Assembly (NCBI GenBank): GCA_022821385.1
Contig: JAJEDR010000065.1
Location: 1-44,337 of the forward strand
Direction: 5' to 3'
Length of the DNA stretch: 44,337 bases
Origin: Rhodothermales bacterium
Lineage (GTDB): Bacteria; Bacteroidota; Rhodothermia; Rhodothermales; Bin80
The position numbers were made by a program, and so were the translations under genes. The notes beneath the pieces were generated by a model, which did not search any database, had not been told where the DNA came from, and saw only the letters and a program-made list of their open reading frames with translations. Shown piece after piece: positions 1 to 8,406 of this stretch. How positions within the stretch are numbered: the first letter of the stretch is position 1; each line of letters begins with the position of its first letter.

Positions 1-289
1 CAGAACTGTAAAACAATTCCGTGGCCCCACTTCCCAGTGGATCTACACCCGTACCAAGTCGGCTTTTCATAGCAGACTCAAAAGCCTCCATCTGTTCCGC
101 ATTCTCGAACTCAAACTGAGAATGTATTTGCCAGTCTGCCCCATTCGCTGTGGCATAGTTGGAACCAGTATCATTTAATGACACAATCCGATCGACAACA
201 TTCTCTTCAGTTGTCATCCCAACCTTATAAATATCTGAAGAATATCCTCCTCCTAGAGGCGGTTTTGCAATATATACTGTGTAGGGCAT
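1..289 (-). CDS. Partial GIY-YIG / T5orf172-like protein (C-terminus off the window)
   Basis: An open minus-strand frame starts at ATG 289-287 and runs off the left edge, giving about 96 residues. The protein begins MPYTVYIAKPP and contains SSDIYKVGMTTEENVVDRI, followed by SLNDTG. This matches the general look of GIY-YIG/T5orf172 domains: a Tyr near the N-terminus, then a YKVG(M/R)T stretch, then an RI..LN helix. Such domains are small nuclease folds or nuclease-derived modules found in phage, restriction and stand-alone proteins. The window does not show the later catalytic Glu/Asn positions, so activity cannot be judged. A downstream ATG (217-215) is in frame but would cut off the domain core, so the start at 289 is preferred. 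Confidence 0.65.
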   Translation of the reverse strand, partial: MPYTVYIAKPPLGGGYSSDIYKVGMTTEENVVDRIVSLNDTGSNYATANGADWQIHSQFEFENAEQMEAFESAMKSRLGTGVDPLGSGATELFYSS

Positions 290-673
290 CAAGATTCGAC
301 TTATATAGTATTGGGCAAGTAATCCTTCGGCGCATCAATCCGAGAACTCCACCCGCGATACAACACTAAGGGGATTTCCGGTGCCTAAGTTACAACAACT
401 GCCCAACTTATTGCGGGCGTTGTCCGTAATGCACCGTTCAGCAAACCGAGCGCATTTGGGTGCATGGCGAAACCTACGCGCCTTTTTTCCTGATTTCGAG
501 AATGTTGGTAACTGCACGCTGGTATGAAGCTGAGACGGCATGCCAAGATCAGATAAAACTCCAGGTGCTTCATGAGCCTTAGGTTGATATTCTAGAGTTG
601 CAAGGCACAGAGTAACCGAATAATCGTTCATGCCTGTACTATGTGGCGTGTTATCACCAATAGAATTTGATCC
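290..673. other. Intergenic stretch with no supported gene
   Basis: This 384-bp gap separates two divergent genes. Minus-strand open frames of 98 and 62 codons cross it (335-631, 385-573). Neither shows a recognisable domain, a signal peptide or a plausible start context. It presumably holds the promoters of the two flanking genes. I see no strong inverted repeat or RNA gene. Confidence 0.5.
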
Positions 674-1498
674 GTGGCCTGCATCCTAACAAACGGGAGT
701 TTTCCATCTGATTGGAACGCGCCACTGGTGGAAGTGAGTGACCTAAGCGTTCAGATCCAGAGAAAAACCATTATCCGCGATGTTCACTTTGAGTTGAATC
801 CAGGTACAATCACCGGACTCATTGGCCCCAATGGTTGCGGAAAAACTACATTACTGCGAACCATTTGCGGATATTTGCCCTACGAAGGGTCAATCCTTCT
901 GAAAAACCAACTCCTTACTGACTGGTCGCGACGGCAATTGGCGCGCGAGGTTGCCTCTGTTCGACAGGCACCCTCATTATCCTTCGATTTTACGGTCAAG
1001 GAAGTCGTGCTCCTCGGACTGTTGCCCAGAAAAGCATGGCTGGAAGGCGTATCTGACCAAGACCGTTTATCGCTGAAAACTGTACTGGACCAGGTAGGTC
1101 TCTCCGGTTTTTCCGAAAGATCACTTCAGTCACTCAGCGGTGGCGAACGCCAACGTGCCTATCTAGCCCAGGCGATACTGCAGGACTCCGAACTCCTACT
1201 CCTTGATGAGCCCACCACTCATCTAGATGTTTGTCATCAGCATCAATTCCTCAGTCTGATCAAGGAATTGGCGCAAAAAGGCAAAACTGTTCTCGCAGTC
1301 TTTCACGACCTTGGCCTGGCAACGCGGTTTTCCGACCAACTACTCGTTTTGCATGAGGGGCACCTAGTGGCAAAGGGCTACCCGAAAAGTGTTCTTACAG
1401 AGGAACTTCTGTCTGAGGTGTTCGGCATGCATGCCAAGATCGCCCAGTATGAACACGGACAGTGGGAAATCATCTACGAACGCCCCGTATCGGGATAA
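674..1498 (+). CDS. ABC transporter ATP-binding protein, FecE/BtuD family
   Basis: This is the cytoplasmic ATPase of an importer for an iron chelate, haem or cobalamin. Visible motifs in order are Walker A GPNGCGKTT, a Q-loop around VRQAPS, the signature LSGGERQR, Walker B LLLLDEPT with the D-loop that follows, and the switch His in VFHDLGLA. The length of 274 aa is normal for the family. The start is GTG at 674. The first 16 or so residues are not typical of the family, and translation may begin at a later GTG near 730. The cobalamin adenosyltransferase 163 bp downstream on the same strand suggests vitamin B12 as the cargo (BtuD-like). No permease or binding protein is in the window, so the substrate stays an inference. 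Confidence 0.88.
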   Translation: MACILTNGSFPSDWNAPLVEVSDLSVQIQRKTIIRDVHFELNPGTITGLIGPNGCGKTTLLRTICGYLPYEGSILLKNQLLTDWSRRQLAREVASVRQAPSLSFDFTVKEVVLLGLLPRKAWLEGVSDQDRLSLKTVLDQVGLSGFSERSLQSLSGGERQRAYLAQAILQDSELLLLDEPTTHLDVCHQHQFLSLIKELAQKGKTVLAVFHDLGLATRFSDQLLVLHEGHLVAKGYPKSVLTEELLSEVFGMHAKIAQYEHGQWEIIYERPVSG

Positions 1499-1661
1499 CC
1501 ATTTCTTCAAAAGCAAATCATCCCCATCGCTATGACGTACGCCTCCATCTGCGAACACCGTATCAAACTCAACAAAAACGAGGGCTCTATCGTTCTTACT
1601 CCTCATAGACCGCTGCGTACAGGAACGTCAGCCCGTACATGGATTCCAGGTTAATTCCTAA

Positions 1662-2207
1662 ATGAAAATCTACACACGTACAGGAGATGACGGTACGACC
1701 GGCCTATTCGGTGGGGATCGTGTTCCCAAGGATCATCCACGTGTACAGGCCATGGGTGCGGTGGACGAAACCAATGCTGCACTTGGGGCCGCACGAGCTA
1801 TGTTGCCGTCCGAGGCAGAACCTATGCGCGAGCTGATTTTGCATCTCCAGCACGAACTCTTCGTTCTCGGTGCTGATCTTGCAACTCCTGCCCAGTCACG
1901 AGCAAGCGTCCCGCGTATTCAGGCAAAGCACATCAAGTCTCTGGAAGAAGCCATTGATACCTGGGAGGTGAAGCTAGAGCCCCTCAAGTACTTTATACTG
2001 CCTGGAGGCACCCAAGCCGCTGCTATGTTACATCTATCCCGTGTAATATGCCGCCGCGCAGAGCGCTCACTGGTGGAAGCACTTGATACTATCTCGCATA
2101 ATTCTTACGTTCTCGGATATCTTAATCGATTATCCGATCTGCTTTTCGTACTCGCCCGACGAGCAAACCATGATATGGGACTACCGGACGTGAGATGGAT
2201 CCCGTAA
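1662..2207 (+). CDS. pduO: Cob(I)alamin adenosyltransferase, PduO type
   Basis: This enzyme transfers the adenosyl group of ATP to cob(I)alamin, producing adenosylcobalamin, the cofactor of radical mutases and class II ribonucleotide reductases. The 181-residue protein shows the family hallmarks: an N-terminal TRTGDDGTTGLFGGDRVPK ATP-binding stretch, the VDETNAALG helix, and the C-terminal RVICRRAERSLVEAL segment with the conserved arginines. It is a soluble helical-bundle protein that works as a trimer in known members. The preceding ATPase gene on the same strand may belong to the same B12 salvage unit. The 163-bp spacer shows no cobalamin-riboswitch-like sequence that I can recognise. Confidence 0.92.
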   Translation: MKIYTRTGDDGTTGLFGGDRVPKDHPRVQAMGAVDETNAALGAARAMLPSEAEPMRELILHLQHELFVLGADLATPAQSRASVPRIQAKHIKSLEEAIDTWEVKLEPLKYFILPGGTQAAAMLHLSRVICRRAERSLVEALDTISHNSYVLGYLNRLSDLLFVLARRANHDMGLPDVRWIP

Positions 2208-2246
2208 GTTGATAGCCACAAACGAAACCAACAACTTCCCTCAGGT

Positions 2247-3500
2247 ATGCGAAAACCCTCCGTCCGGCTTGCGCTTTGTCTCCTCGCGTTGCTAGTAATC
2301 CAGCTGCCTCACAGCGCTCGTATTAAGCATAGACCTGCTGCCCTCCCCCTCATTGAGCGTGACGCATTTGGCGTTCCCACGTCTGGACTTGATAAGCATG
2401 CCTCTACGGTCCAGCGGAACGAGTCCCTTGAATCAATCATGAATGACCGGAAGGTGCCTAGAGAAAAACAGCAATTGGCTTTTCAGCAGGCCGAAGCATT
2501 CATCGACTTTCGGAAGATTGGCAGGGGCGATTCGTTGTATACCTATACCGACTCGAGCGGCGTTGCCGAGTTTGTAGTCTATAAACCCAGCATTAAGGAA
2601 TTCCTCGTCTTTGACTTTGGGGATTCCGTACGGGTCCATGAAGATTCCCTTACCTCTCGAAAGGCAGTCCGGCGTGCATCTGGAACCATTGCAAAGGGCA
2701 GTTCCCTTTTTCAGACCATCCAGGACTCTGGTCTTAATCAACAATTAGCCCTGAACCTTAGTGAGATTTTCGCCTGGCAGGTCAGTTTTTTTCATTTACT
2801 CCCCGGGGACCAGTTCTCAATCCTGTATGAAGATGAAAAAGTGCATGGACAATCCATCGGAACTGAGATCAAAGCTGCCCGCTTCCGCCACGCAGACCAG
2901 GATTACTTTGCGTTCTATTTTCCTGAGGACGGTATAAGTGGATTCTACGACGAAGAAGGGCGTCCATCAGAACGTCCGTTCCTGCGTGCACCCGTGGAGT
3001 TCAGTCGAATATCATCTCAGTACAGTCGCAGACGATTCCATCCCATCCAGAGACGCTACAAGCCACATCTCGGTACGGATTTCGCTGCCCCTAGAGGAAC
3101 TCCTATCGTTGCCACCGCGAATGGCACGGTGATCAATGCTGCGTACGCAGGCGGCAACGGCAACTATGTCAAGATTCGGCATAACGATGTCTACACAACG
3201 GGGTATCTCCACATGTCCCGGATAAAAAGCGGAATCCGCCCCGGAGTACGTGTTCAACAAGGTGATGTAATTGGATATGTCGGCAGTACAGGCCTGGCCA
3301 CGGGTCCCCATGTCTGCTACCGCTTCTGGAAGAACGGCAGTCAGGTTGATGCAATGAGAGTAGAGATGCCGAAATCAGAACCCCTGCCCGACTCTATTCT
3401 GCCAAAATTCTTCGCGGTCAGAGATGGGCTATGGAAACAATTACCAAACACTCTTGAAGGTCAATTAACGCCCGAATCGATTACGGGGGCTGGTGACTGA
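2247..3500 (+). CDS. M23 family metallopeptidase with N-terminal signal and OapA/LysM-like region
   Basis: This is a probable peptidoglycan DD-endopeptidase of the LytM/M23 family, acting in the periplasm. Residues 1-24 form a signal peptide or anchor. Residues about 55-125 and 145-215 resemble the OapA-like regions of Bacteroidota M23 proteins. The catalytic domain covers about 265-375. It has His274 and Asp278 (HLGTD), His322 in GYLHMS, and His355 in GPHVCYRF. The third zinc ligand, normally the second His of HxH, is Cys357 here. I recall GPHVC as a recurrent variant in Bacteroidota members, and Cys can bind zinc, so this need not mean inactivity. The gene starts 39 bp after the adenosyltransferase. 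Its 3' end overlaps the convergent gene by 36 bp. Confidence 0.9.
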   Translation: MRKPSVRLALCLLALLVIQLPHSARIKHRPAALPLIERDAFGVPTSGLDKHASTVQRNESLESIMNDRKVPREKQQLAFQQAEAFIDFRKIGRGDSLYTYTDSSGVAEFVVYKPSIKEFLVFDFGDSVRVHEDSLTSRKAVRRASGTIAKGSSLFQTIQDSGLNQQLALNLSEIFAWQVSFFHLLPGDQFSILYEDEKVHGQSIGTEIKAARFRHADQDYFAFYFPEDGISGFYDEEGRPSERPFLRAPVEFSRISSQYSRRRFHPIQRRYKPHLGTDFAAPRGTPIVATANGTVINAAYAGGNGNYVKIRHNDVYTTGYLHMSRIKSGIRPGVRVQQGDVIGYVGSTGLATGPHVCYRFWKNGSQVDAMRVEMPKSEPLPDSILPKFFAVRDGLWKQLPNTLEGQLTPESITGAGD

Positions 3501-6362
3501 GAGCATTACTGACTCCTCAGCATCGCCCAGTTGAAAAGTCAGCTTATAATCCCCCGGAACCAGGTAATAGACGTCGTTTTCTCCGGGTTCGAGTGGTGCA
3601 TCGTCTTCCCCCATCAAAGCGTCCGCAGAAGCTTCGTCTACAGAGAGATGATAGGAAAGGAAGTTCAGGCCACGCTCGGCCTCATCTGTGATCGTGCGAA
3701 GAGCTGCATCCTCTTCCCCTTCAACCTGCACGGTAACCTGCCCCGCAGACCCGGCCCAGTAGGTGATGATTACCTCCGGCTCATTATAGTCTGCCCACCA
3801 AACAAAACGACGGCCCCAATTGGGGCTTCGTGTGATATCTGCCGGTGCATGCACTGTCAAGGCGCTCGCAATGATTTCAGGAGTCAGACGCTGTAACGCT
3901 GCAATGTCTGCGCGGTAGATTGATCGACCATGCGTACCTGCCAGCAAATGCTTTCTGCGGGCCTGGATCTTTAGATCGTGAACGGGCGCATGCGGTAGTC
4001 CATTCTGCATGGACATAAAGGATGCCCCGCCATCAATGGATACATACAAGCCATTATCCGTGCCCAAAAAGAGCAAGTCTGGATTTTCTGGATCTTCGAG
4101 AATAACATTCACAGGCTCCATCGGTAATCCTGCGTGTAACGCCTCCCATGTCTGTCCATAATCGTCCGACCGATAGACATACGGCGCAAAATGATCCCAC
4201 CGGTATCCATTGAGCGTCACATACACGCGCCCCAGCTCATGACTGGAGGCTTCCACACGACTTACCCACAGCTCTCCCCAATCTTCCCCCGAGATGTTCT
4301 CCCATGTATAGCCTCCATCTTTTGATACATGCACGAGACCGTCATCTGAACCGACATACAGCAATCCAAATCGCAGCGGCGACTCATCAATGGTAGTCAA
4401 TGTACCATACGGCACATCCCCCCTCCGCCCTCCACGCGTTAAATCATCCGACAGGGTTTCCCAGTCATCTCCCCTGTTAAAGGAGCGATGAAGCTTGTTG
4501 GAACCATAATAAAGGACATCCTGGTTGTGTCTGGACAAATGAATGGGGGTTTGCCAATTAAAACGTAGGGGTCGTTCACCCAGTGTGTGGCGTGGACGAA
4601 TTGAACTTCGGGTTCCAGTGGAAGTCTCTATACGCTGATAAAAACCAAACTGCGAACCGGTATAGATGATATCGTTCGTGCGCGTATCTATTTCCACCTG
4701 CATGCCGTCACCGCCCAGATACCGATCGTACGGATACGCACCACTCGCATGCCAATTGGTTGATGCCGTGTAGGTATGTGGTCCACCCCATACGCCGTTA
4801 TCCTGCAGCCCCCCGTAAACATGATAGGGCGTCTGATCGTCCACGCCAATGGCATAGAATTGCCCGACAGACGGAGTATTCCCCTTGAACCAGGACACGC
4901 CATCATCATAAGTGATATTCAGCCCTCCATCATTGCCATCAATCAGATGACCTGGGCGAGACGGATTTACCCAGAGCGCCTGGTGATCTGCGTGTACACT
5001 TGGCCCGCCAATGGACTCCCAAGACCTTCCGCCGTCGCTGGACGCCAGGAAGGGAACGCCCAGTATGTAAATCCGCTCAACATCATGCGGAGCAACGCGG
5101 ATTTCTCCGAAGTAGTATCCATACGAATTGTATACCCTGTCCAAGTAATTCTCATGCGTTCGCGTCCATGATGCGCCCCCATCTTCTGATCGATAGACCT
5201 CCGCTCCAATTACGGGCGTGTCAAACAGCTCTCTGTTTGCATCCTCCACATACCATACCAGATGCACTGGCTCAAGTGTACCCTCTTCCACCATTCCCCA
5301 GATTACTTCCGCACTGTATTGAGGTCCGAAATTATTATCCTCCAAATACTCCGTTATGGATTCATCATCCAGAGCTAGGAACTCATCCACAGTCATGGAG
5401 CGAAGTGTCTCGCGTGTAAGCGTCGGAACTTCCTCTTCATCTTCAGCGGGGCGTCGAGCCTGATTGTCTACAAGGGCATACAGTATCTCAGAGTTACCCG
5501 GGAAAATATCCAGACCAATGCGCCCTACCGTATCCCCACTCGGCAGTCCGTCTGCCGATAGCCGATCCCAGGAATCACCCCCGTCAGTTGATTTCCAGAT
5601 ACCCGAGTCGCTCCCACCTTCGACAAAATTCCATGCCCGCCGCTCCCGATGCCAGCCGGCTGCATACAGGATGTCTGGATTCATCGGATCAATGACTAGG
5701 TCGATCACACCGGCCTTGTCCGAGATATAGAGTGTTTGGGTCCAGGTTTCCCCACCATCACTGCTCTTGTAAACACCTCTGTGCCGGTTTGGTGAATAGA
5801 GTGCACCCACTGCAGCGACCCAAAGCGTTTGTGGATCCGTCGGGTGTAAGACAATCCGCCCGATCCTGTGTGTATCGCCCAGGCCCATATGCTCCCAGGA
5901 TTCACCACGATCGCGAGACCTGTAAACTCCTGTACCGGCATAAGACGAACGGCTGGAGTTATTTTCCCCCGTACCCACCCAAATGACTTCATCGCGTGCC
6001 CAATCAACAGCAATGTCCCCCAATGTCATGGATGCTTCCTCGTCGAAAAGGGGCTCAAATGAAATCCCATTTGTCTCGCTGCGCCATAGTCCCCCGGACG
6101 CATAAGCGACGTACATCTGCACGGGATCAAGGGGATTGGCATCAATATCTACGATGCGCCCGCTCATCACTGTCGGCCCAACGTTGTCAAACGCCACATT
6201 AGAGACCAGCGATTGGCCTGCGTTCTGGATTCGAAGGGAAAAACTGTTTAGTCGGTCGGCTGCAGGCGTCGGAGCCATTGCCGATGGCATCTCCGGCACC
6301 TGAGCGAGTGATCCCGGTGTTAGGAAAATCAGAAAAAAAAGTGCAGACAGAAAGAACCGCAT
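3465..6362 (-). CDS. Secreted sortilin/VPS10-like BNR (Asp-box) repeat protein
   Basis: This is a 965-residue exported protein with a signal peptide (MRFFLSALFFLIFLTPGSLA, cut after Ala). About ten Asp-box/BNR motifs of the form S-x-D-x-G-x-T-W recur along it, for example SRDRGESW, SSDGGETW, STDGGDSW, SEDGGASW, SSDGGRSW, SKDGGYTW and SDDYGQTW. These predict two beta-propellers, as in the sortilin-like 'glycosyl hydrolase' proteins common in Bacteroidota. The C-terminal 120 residues form a separate beta-rich part. No catalytic residues of sialidases can be identified, so the enzyme label often given to this family is not justified here. A role in binding or processing extracellular proteins or glycans is possible. 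There is no T9SS sorting motif at the end. Confidence 0.85.
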   Translation of the reverse strand: MRFFLSALFFLIFLTPGSLAQVPEMPSAMAPTPAADRLNSFSLRIQNAGQSLVSNVAFDNVGPTVMSGRIVDIDANPLDPVQMYVAYASGGLWRSETNGISFEPLFDEEASMTLGDIAVDWARDEVIWVGTGENNSSRSSYAGTGVYRSRDRGESWEHMGLGDTHRIGRIVLHPTDPQTLWVAAVGALYSPNRHRGVYKSSDGGETWTQTLYISDKAGVIDLVIDPMNPDILYAAGWHRERRAWNFVEGGSDSGIWKSTDGGDSWDRLSADGLPSGDTVGRIGLDIFPGNSEILYALVDNQARRPAEDEEEVPTLTRETLRSMTVDEFLALDDESITEYLEDNNFGPQYSAEVIWGMVEEGTLEPVHLVWYVEDANRELFDTPVIGAEVYRSEDGGASWTRTHENYLDRVYNSYGYYFGEIRVAPHDVERIYILGVPFLASSDGGRSWESIGGPSVHADHQALWVNPSRPGHLIDGNDGGLNITYDDGVSWFKGNTPSVGQFYAIGVDDQTPYHVYGGLQDNGVWGGPHTYTASTNWHASGAYPYDRYLGGDGMQVEIDTRTNDIIYTGSQFGFYQRIETSTGTRSSIRPRHTLGERPLRFNWQTPIHLSRHNQDVLYYGSNKLHRSFNRGDDWETLSDDLTRGGRRGDVPYGTLTTIDESPLRFGLLYVGSDDGLVHVSKDGGYTWENISGEDWGELWVSRVEASSHELGRVYVTLNGYRWDHFAPYVYRSDDYGQTWEALHAGLPMEPVNVILEDPENPDLLFLGTDNGLYVSIDGGASFMSMQNGLPHAPVHDLKIQARRKHLLAGTHGRSIYRADIAALQRLTPEIIASALTVHAPADITRSPNWGRRFVWWADYNEPEVIITYWAGSAGQVTVQVEGEEDAALRTITDEAERGLNFLSYHLSVDEASADALMGEDDAPLEPGENDVYYLVPGDYKLTFQLGDAEESVMLSVTSPRNRFGR

Positions 6363-6545
6363 AGGACAGCCGATTGAGTGAACCCCTAAGTTACAATCAA
6401 CGGCCCGAATGATCCGCTTATCCCCGGTTGATGCCTGCCCGCAAATTAAACGTCAGCTGATTTCTGGATATGCACCCTTCCAGACGCACACAAATCAAGG
6501 CATAACGCGCCCAATCAGCAAAAACAGGGGACCAGAGTGTGCTGG
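6363..6545. other. Short intergenic spacer between lipoprotein and BNR genes
   Basis: This 183-bp spacer lies between two minus-strand genes. Presumably it holds the promoter of the BNR gene. No convincing promoter or terminator was seen. Plus-strand frames crossing it look like shadows. Confidence 0.4.
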
Positions 6546-7271
6546 TTAATCGTCTGCTTCTGCCAGACGCTCAAGGCGTCGGAATGAAATTCTGTCACGG
6601 GCTTCTTCGCAAACCGGCATGGAGGCACCATCGCCTGAGATCGCAACAAGGAATCGATCTGCCACCCATGAATGAAGCTCACAGGATTCACGACCCTGCT
6701 CACGATGATATTTCTCATAGCTTGGGTACTCCCTTTGGCGGCTACGGAAAATACTCGTACGCTCAAAGCCTCTGTCACTTTCTTTATCAATCTCTTCACC
6801 AATCCAGTCAGACATGGCATGGGCGGCGATCCCGCTCAGAAATGCCAGATCGGCAATCACAATCGTTACGACTTGCTCTTCGTCCTCGTATTCTCCACTT
6901 ACACTTGAGAGTCCTGGACCAAAGTCGATCGTCTGTCCTTCCGTTACGTTTAGGGAAACCCCGTTAAGTCTGTTGGGCAGTAACTCCTCCAGCTCCCTCC
7001 AGTTGATCGGTGAAAGCACTGCCCCCTCCCCCAATCCATCAATCCGTAGATTCCCGTGTACGGTCAATCCACCTTCTTCGAACGCAAAGTCTTCTTCCCA
7101 GCTGTCATCTTCCGAATACATAGGCGCGTCATCCACACTTACTGCGTCTTTTGAATCCTCTGATACAGAGTTTTCATCCTCAGGTGTGATTTGACATCCT
7201 GTGGATAGAAAAAAGAAAACGATTGCAGCGAACGCCCCGGGGCGCACTGGATTGATTGAGTAGTTTTTCAT
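6546..7271 (-). CDS. Predicted lipoprotein of unknown function
   Basis: This 241-residue protein has a lipoprotein signal: a charged start, a hydrophobic core (FAAIVFFF) and the lipobox LSTGC at about residues 22-26. A very acidic Glu/Asp/Ser-rich linker of about 35 residues follows, probably tethering the folded part away from the membrane. The rest contains an amphipathic IADLAFLSGIAAHAMSDW helix and ends with a segment VADRFLVAISGDGASM. I do not recognise the family. It starts 63 bp downstream of the thymidylate kinase gene on the same strand and may be cotranscribed with it. Confidence 0.72.
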   Translation of the reverse strand: MKNYSINPVRPGAFAAIVFFFLSTGCQITPEDENSVSEDSKDAVSVDDAPMYSEDDSWEEDFAFEEGGLTVHGNLRIDGLGEGAVLSPINWRELEELLPNRLNGVSLNVTEGQTIDFGPGLSSVSGEYEDEEQVVTIVIADLAFLSGIAAHAMSDWIGEEIDKESDRGFERTSIFRSRQREYPSYEKYHREQGRESCELHSWVADRFLVAISGDGASMPVCEEARDRISFRRLERLAEADD

Positions 7272-7334
7272 GGTGCCTTCAGTTGGTGGAGACCATCTAC
7301 CTACTACTCCTTACGGTATTTTTTTCCGCAGGAT

Positions 7335-8066
7335 TCACTCGGCCTCTCTTAGCTTCGCTTCAACCGCACTCCAGACCTCCTGAGCGATGTCTTCCCTGCT
7401 CCGTAACCTGCCATCTTCATCCTGACAATTAATCTTCTCACAGGGGTACATATCATAAGACTTGATTAGGTGGTAATACATTTCATGGACCGCATGAAGA
7501 TATTTTGTGTTTTCCTCATGGATGTCATATCCCGAAGTAGGCTTTCTCATTTCTTTTAGCATCCCTATCACAATTTCGTCGTCGTCTGTATATCCACGAG
7601 CCCCCCTTTCTGAAATCAAATGTTCGGAAAATGCAACAGGCATGTCCAGAAATAATGTCAAGTCGGGCCTTGGTAGCCCGTATATCTCGTATTCAAGTTT
7701 CAGCAACCGATCAACGAACGTTGTACGAACCTCTTTTGCAACACGTGCACTCTGGTAGGCCAGATTAGACGCGACATAGCGGTCCATGATAACCAGGTCA
7801 CGCTCGGCTAATAAGCCCTCGATCCGTCCTTTACTTTCAAAACGATCCAGCGCAAACAGCGTACCTGCAAGTAGCGGATCAACTTCGTTGAGCTCCCCCA
7901 AATCACCCCTCAGGTATTCTGCAATCCACTTTGAGCTTTGCGTGATCTTGTACCGTGGAAAGGACAATAGCTTAGCGGTTTTATTCTCCTCGCGAGCACG
8001 ATCCAGGAGTTTTTTCGCCTGCGTTCCTTTCCCCGCACCATCGATCCCTTCAATTGCTACTAACAT
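7335..8066 (-). CDS. tmk: Thymidylate kinase
   Basis: This cytoplasmic enzyme phosphorylates dTMP to dTDP with ATP. The chosen start (ATG 8066) gives 243 residues beginning MLVAIEGIDGAGKGTQ, which places the P-loop at residue 8 as usual. The longer open frame upstream (to 8261) adds 65 residues with no family resemblance and is rejected. DRYVASNLAYQSAR is the DRY/dTMP-binding motif. The lid region and the DIHEENTKYLHAVHEMY segment match the branch of thymidylate kinases that carries DIHE-x-x-x-x-YL. At about 243 aa it is longer than E. coli Tmk (213), because of extra residues near the C-terminus. Confidence 0.9.
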   Translation of the reverse strand: MLVAIEGIDGAGKGTQAKKLLDRAREENKTAKLLSFPRYKITQSSKWIAEYLRGDLGELNEVDPLLAGTLFALDRFESKGRIEGLLAERDLVIMDRYVASNLAYQSARVAKEVRTTFVDRLLKLEYEIYGLPRPDLTLFLDMPVAFSEHLISERGARGYTDDDEIVIGMLKEMRKPTSGYDIHEENTKYLHAVHEMYYHLIKSYDMYPCEKINCQDEDGRLRSREDIAQEVWSAVEAKLREAE

Positions 8067-8406
8067 CTCCTTGTCGAAATTTGAGACGTAACAAGATTGC
8101 CACTCATGCCACGTGTAGTCTAAAACAGCACGCCCGGAACACCCATAATCGGATTCAGGTGTGCTGAGTCCACACGCACATGAGAATTCTCGTGCAATAT
8201 ACTTACTTGTTGCATGTAACAATAACACAACAAAGTACTTTTCCCAATTCGGACCGCGCAACTACTGAATCTCATGCATCTTGTGGCGGGTACTAGGAAT
8301 AGTCTTTTATCATTATGTGTTTACACAGTGGCACAAATGAGAGATTCGCGTTACCGGAATTCCTGAAACGTTCGTGCGTTACACTGGTCACTCATTGGAT
8401 GGAATT
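8067..8406. promoter_or_regulatory. Divergent promoter region between tmk and a TonB receptor gene
   Basis: This 340-bp region lies between divergent starts. It contains short inverted repeats: TTGTT-N6-AACAA near 8210, and TGTG-TTTA-CACA at 8316-8327, about 80 bp before the receptor start. Either could be an operator. I looked for a cobalamin, TPP or SAM riboswitch because a receptor and a SAM enzyme lie downstream. I saw none of the conserved core sequences. Confidence 0.35.

Noticed and set aside
384..395. The 12-mer CCTAAGTTACAA, which recurs at 6385-6396
   Set aside because: Many 12-base matches are expected by chance in a 44-kb window, and the flanks diverge quickly.
335..631. Minus-strand open frames of 98 and 62 codons
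   Set aside because: No domain, signal or start context, and they overlap each other in different frames. Their ends look protein-like, but I cannot support a gene.
8067..8261. N-terminal extension of thymidylate kinase
   Set aside because: The 65 extra residues do not resemble the family, and the ATG at 8066 places the P-loop at its normal position.
8067..8406. Riboswitch (cobalamin, SAM or TPP) before the TonB receptor gene
   Set aside because: None of the conserved core sequences of these riboswitches could be seen.
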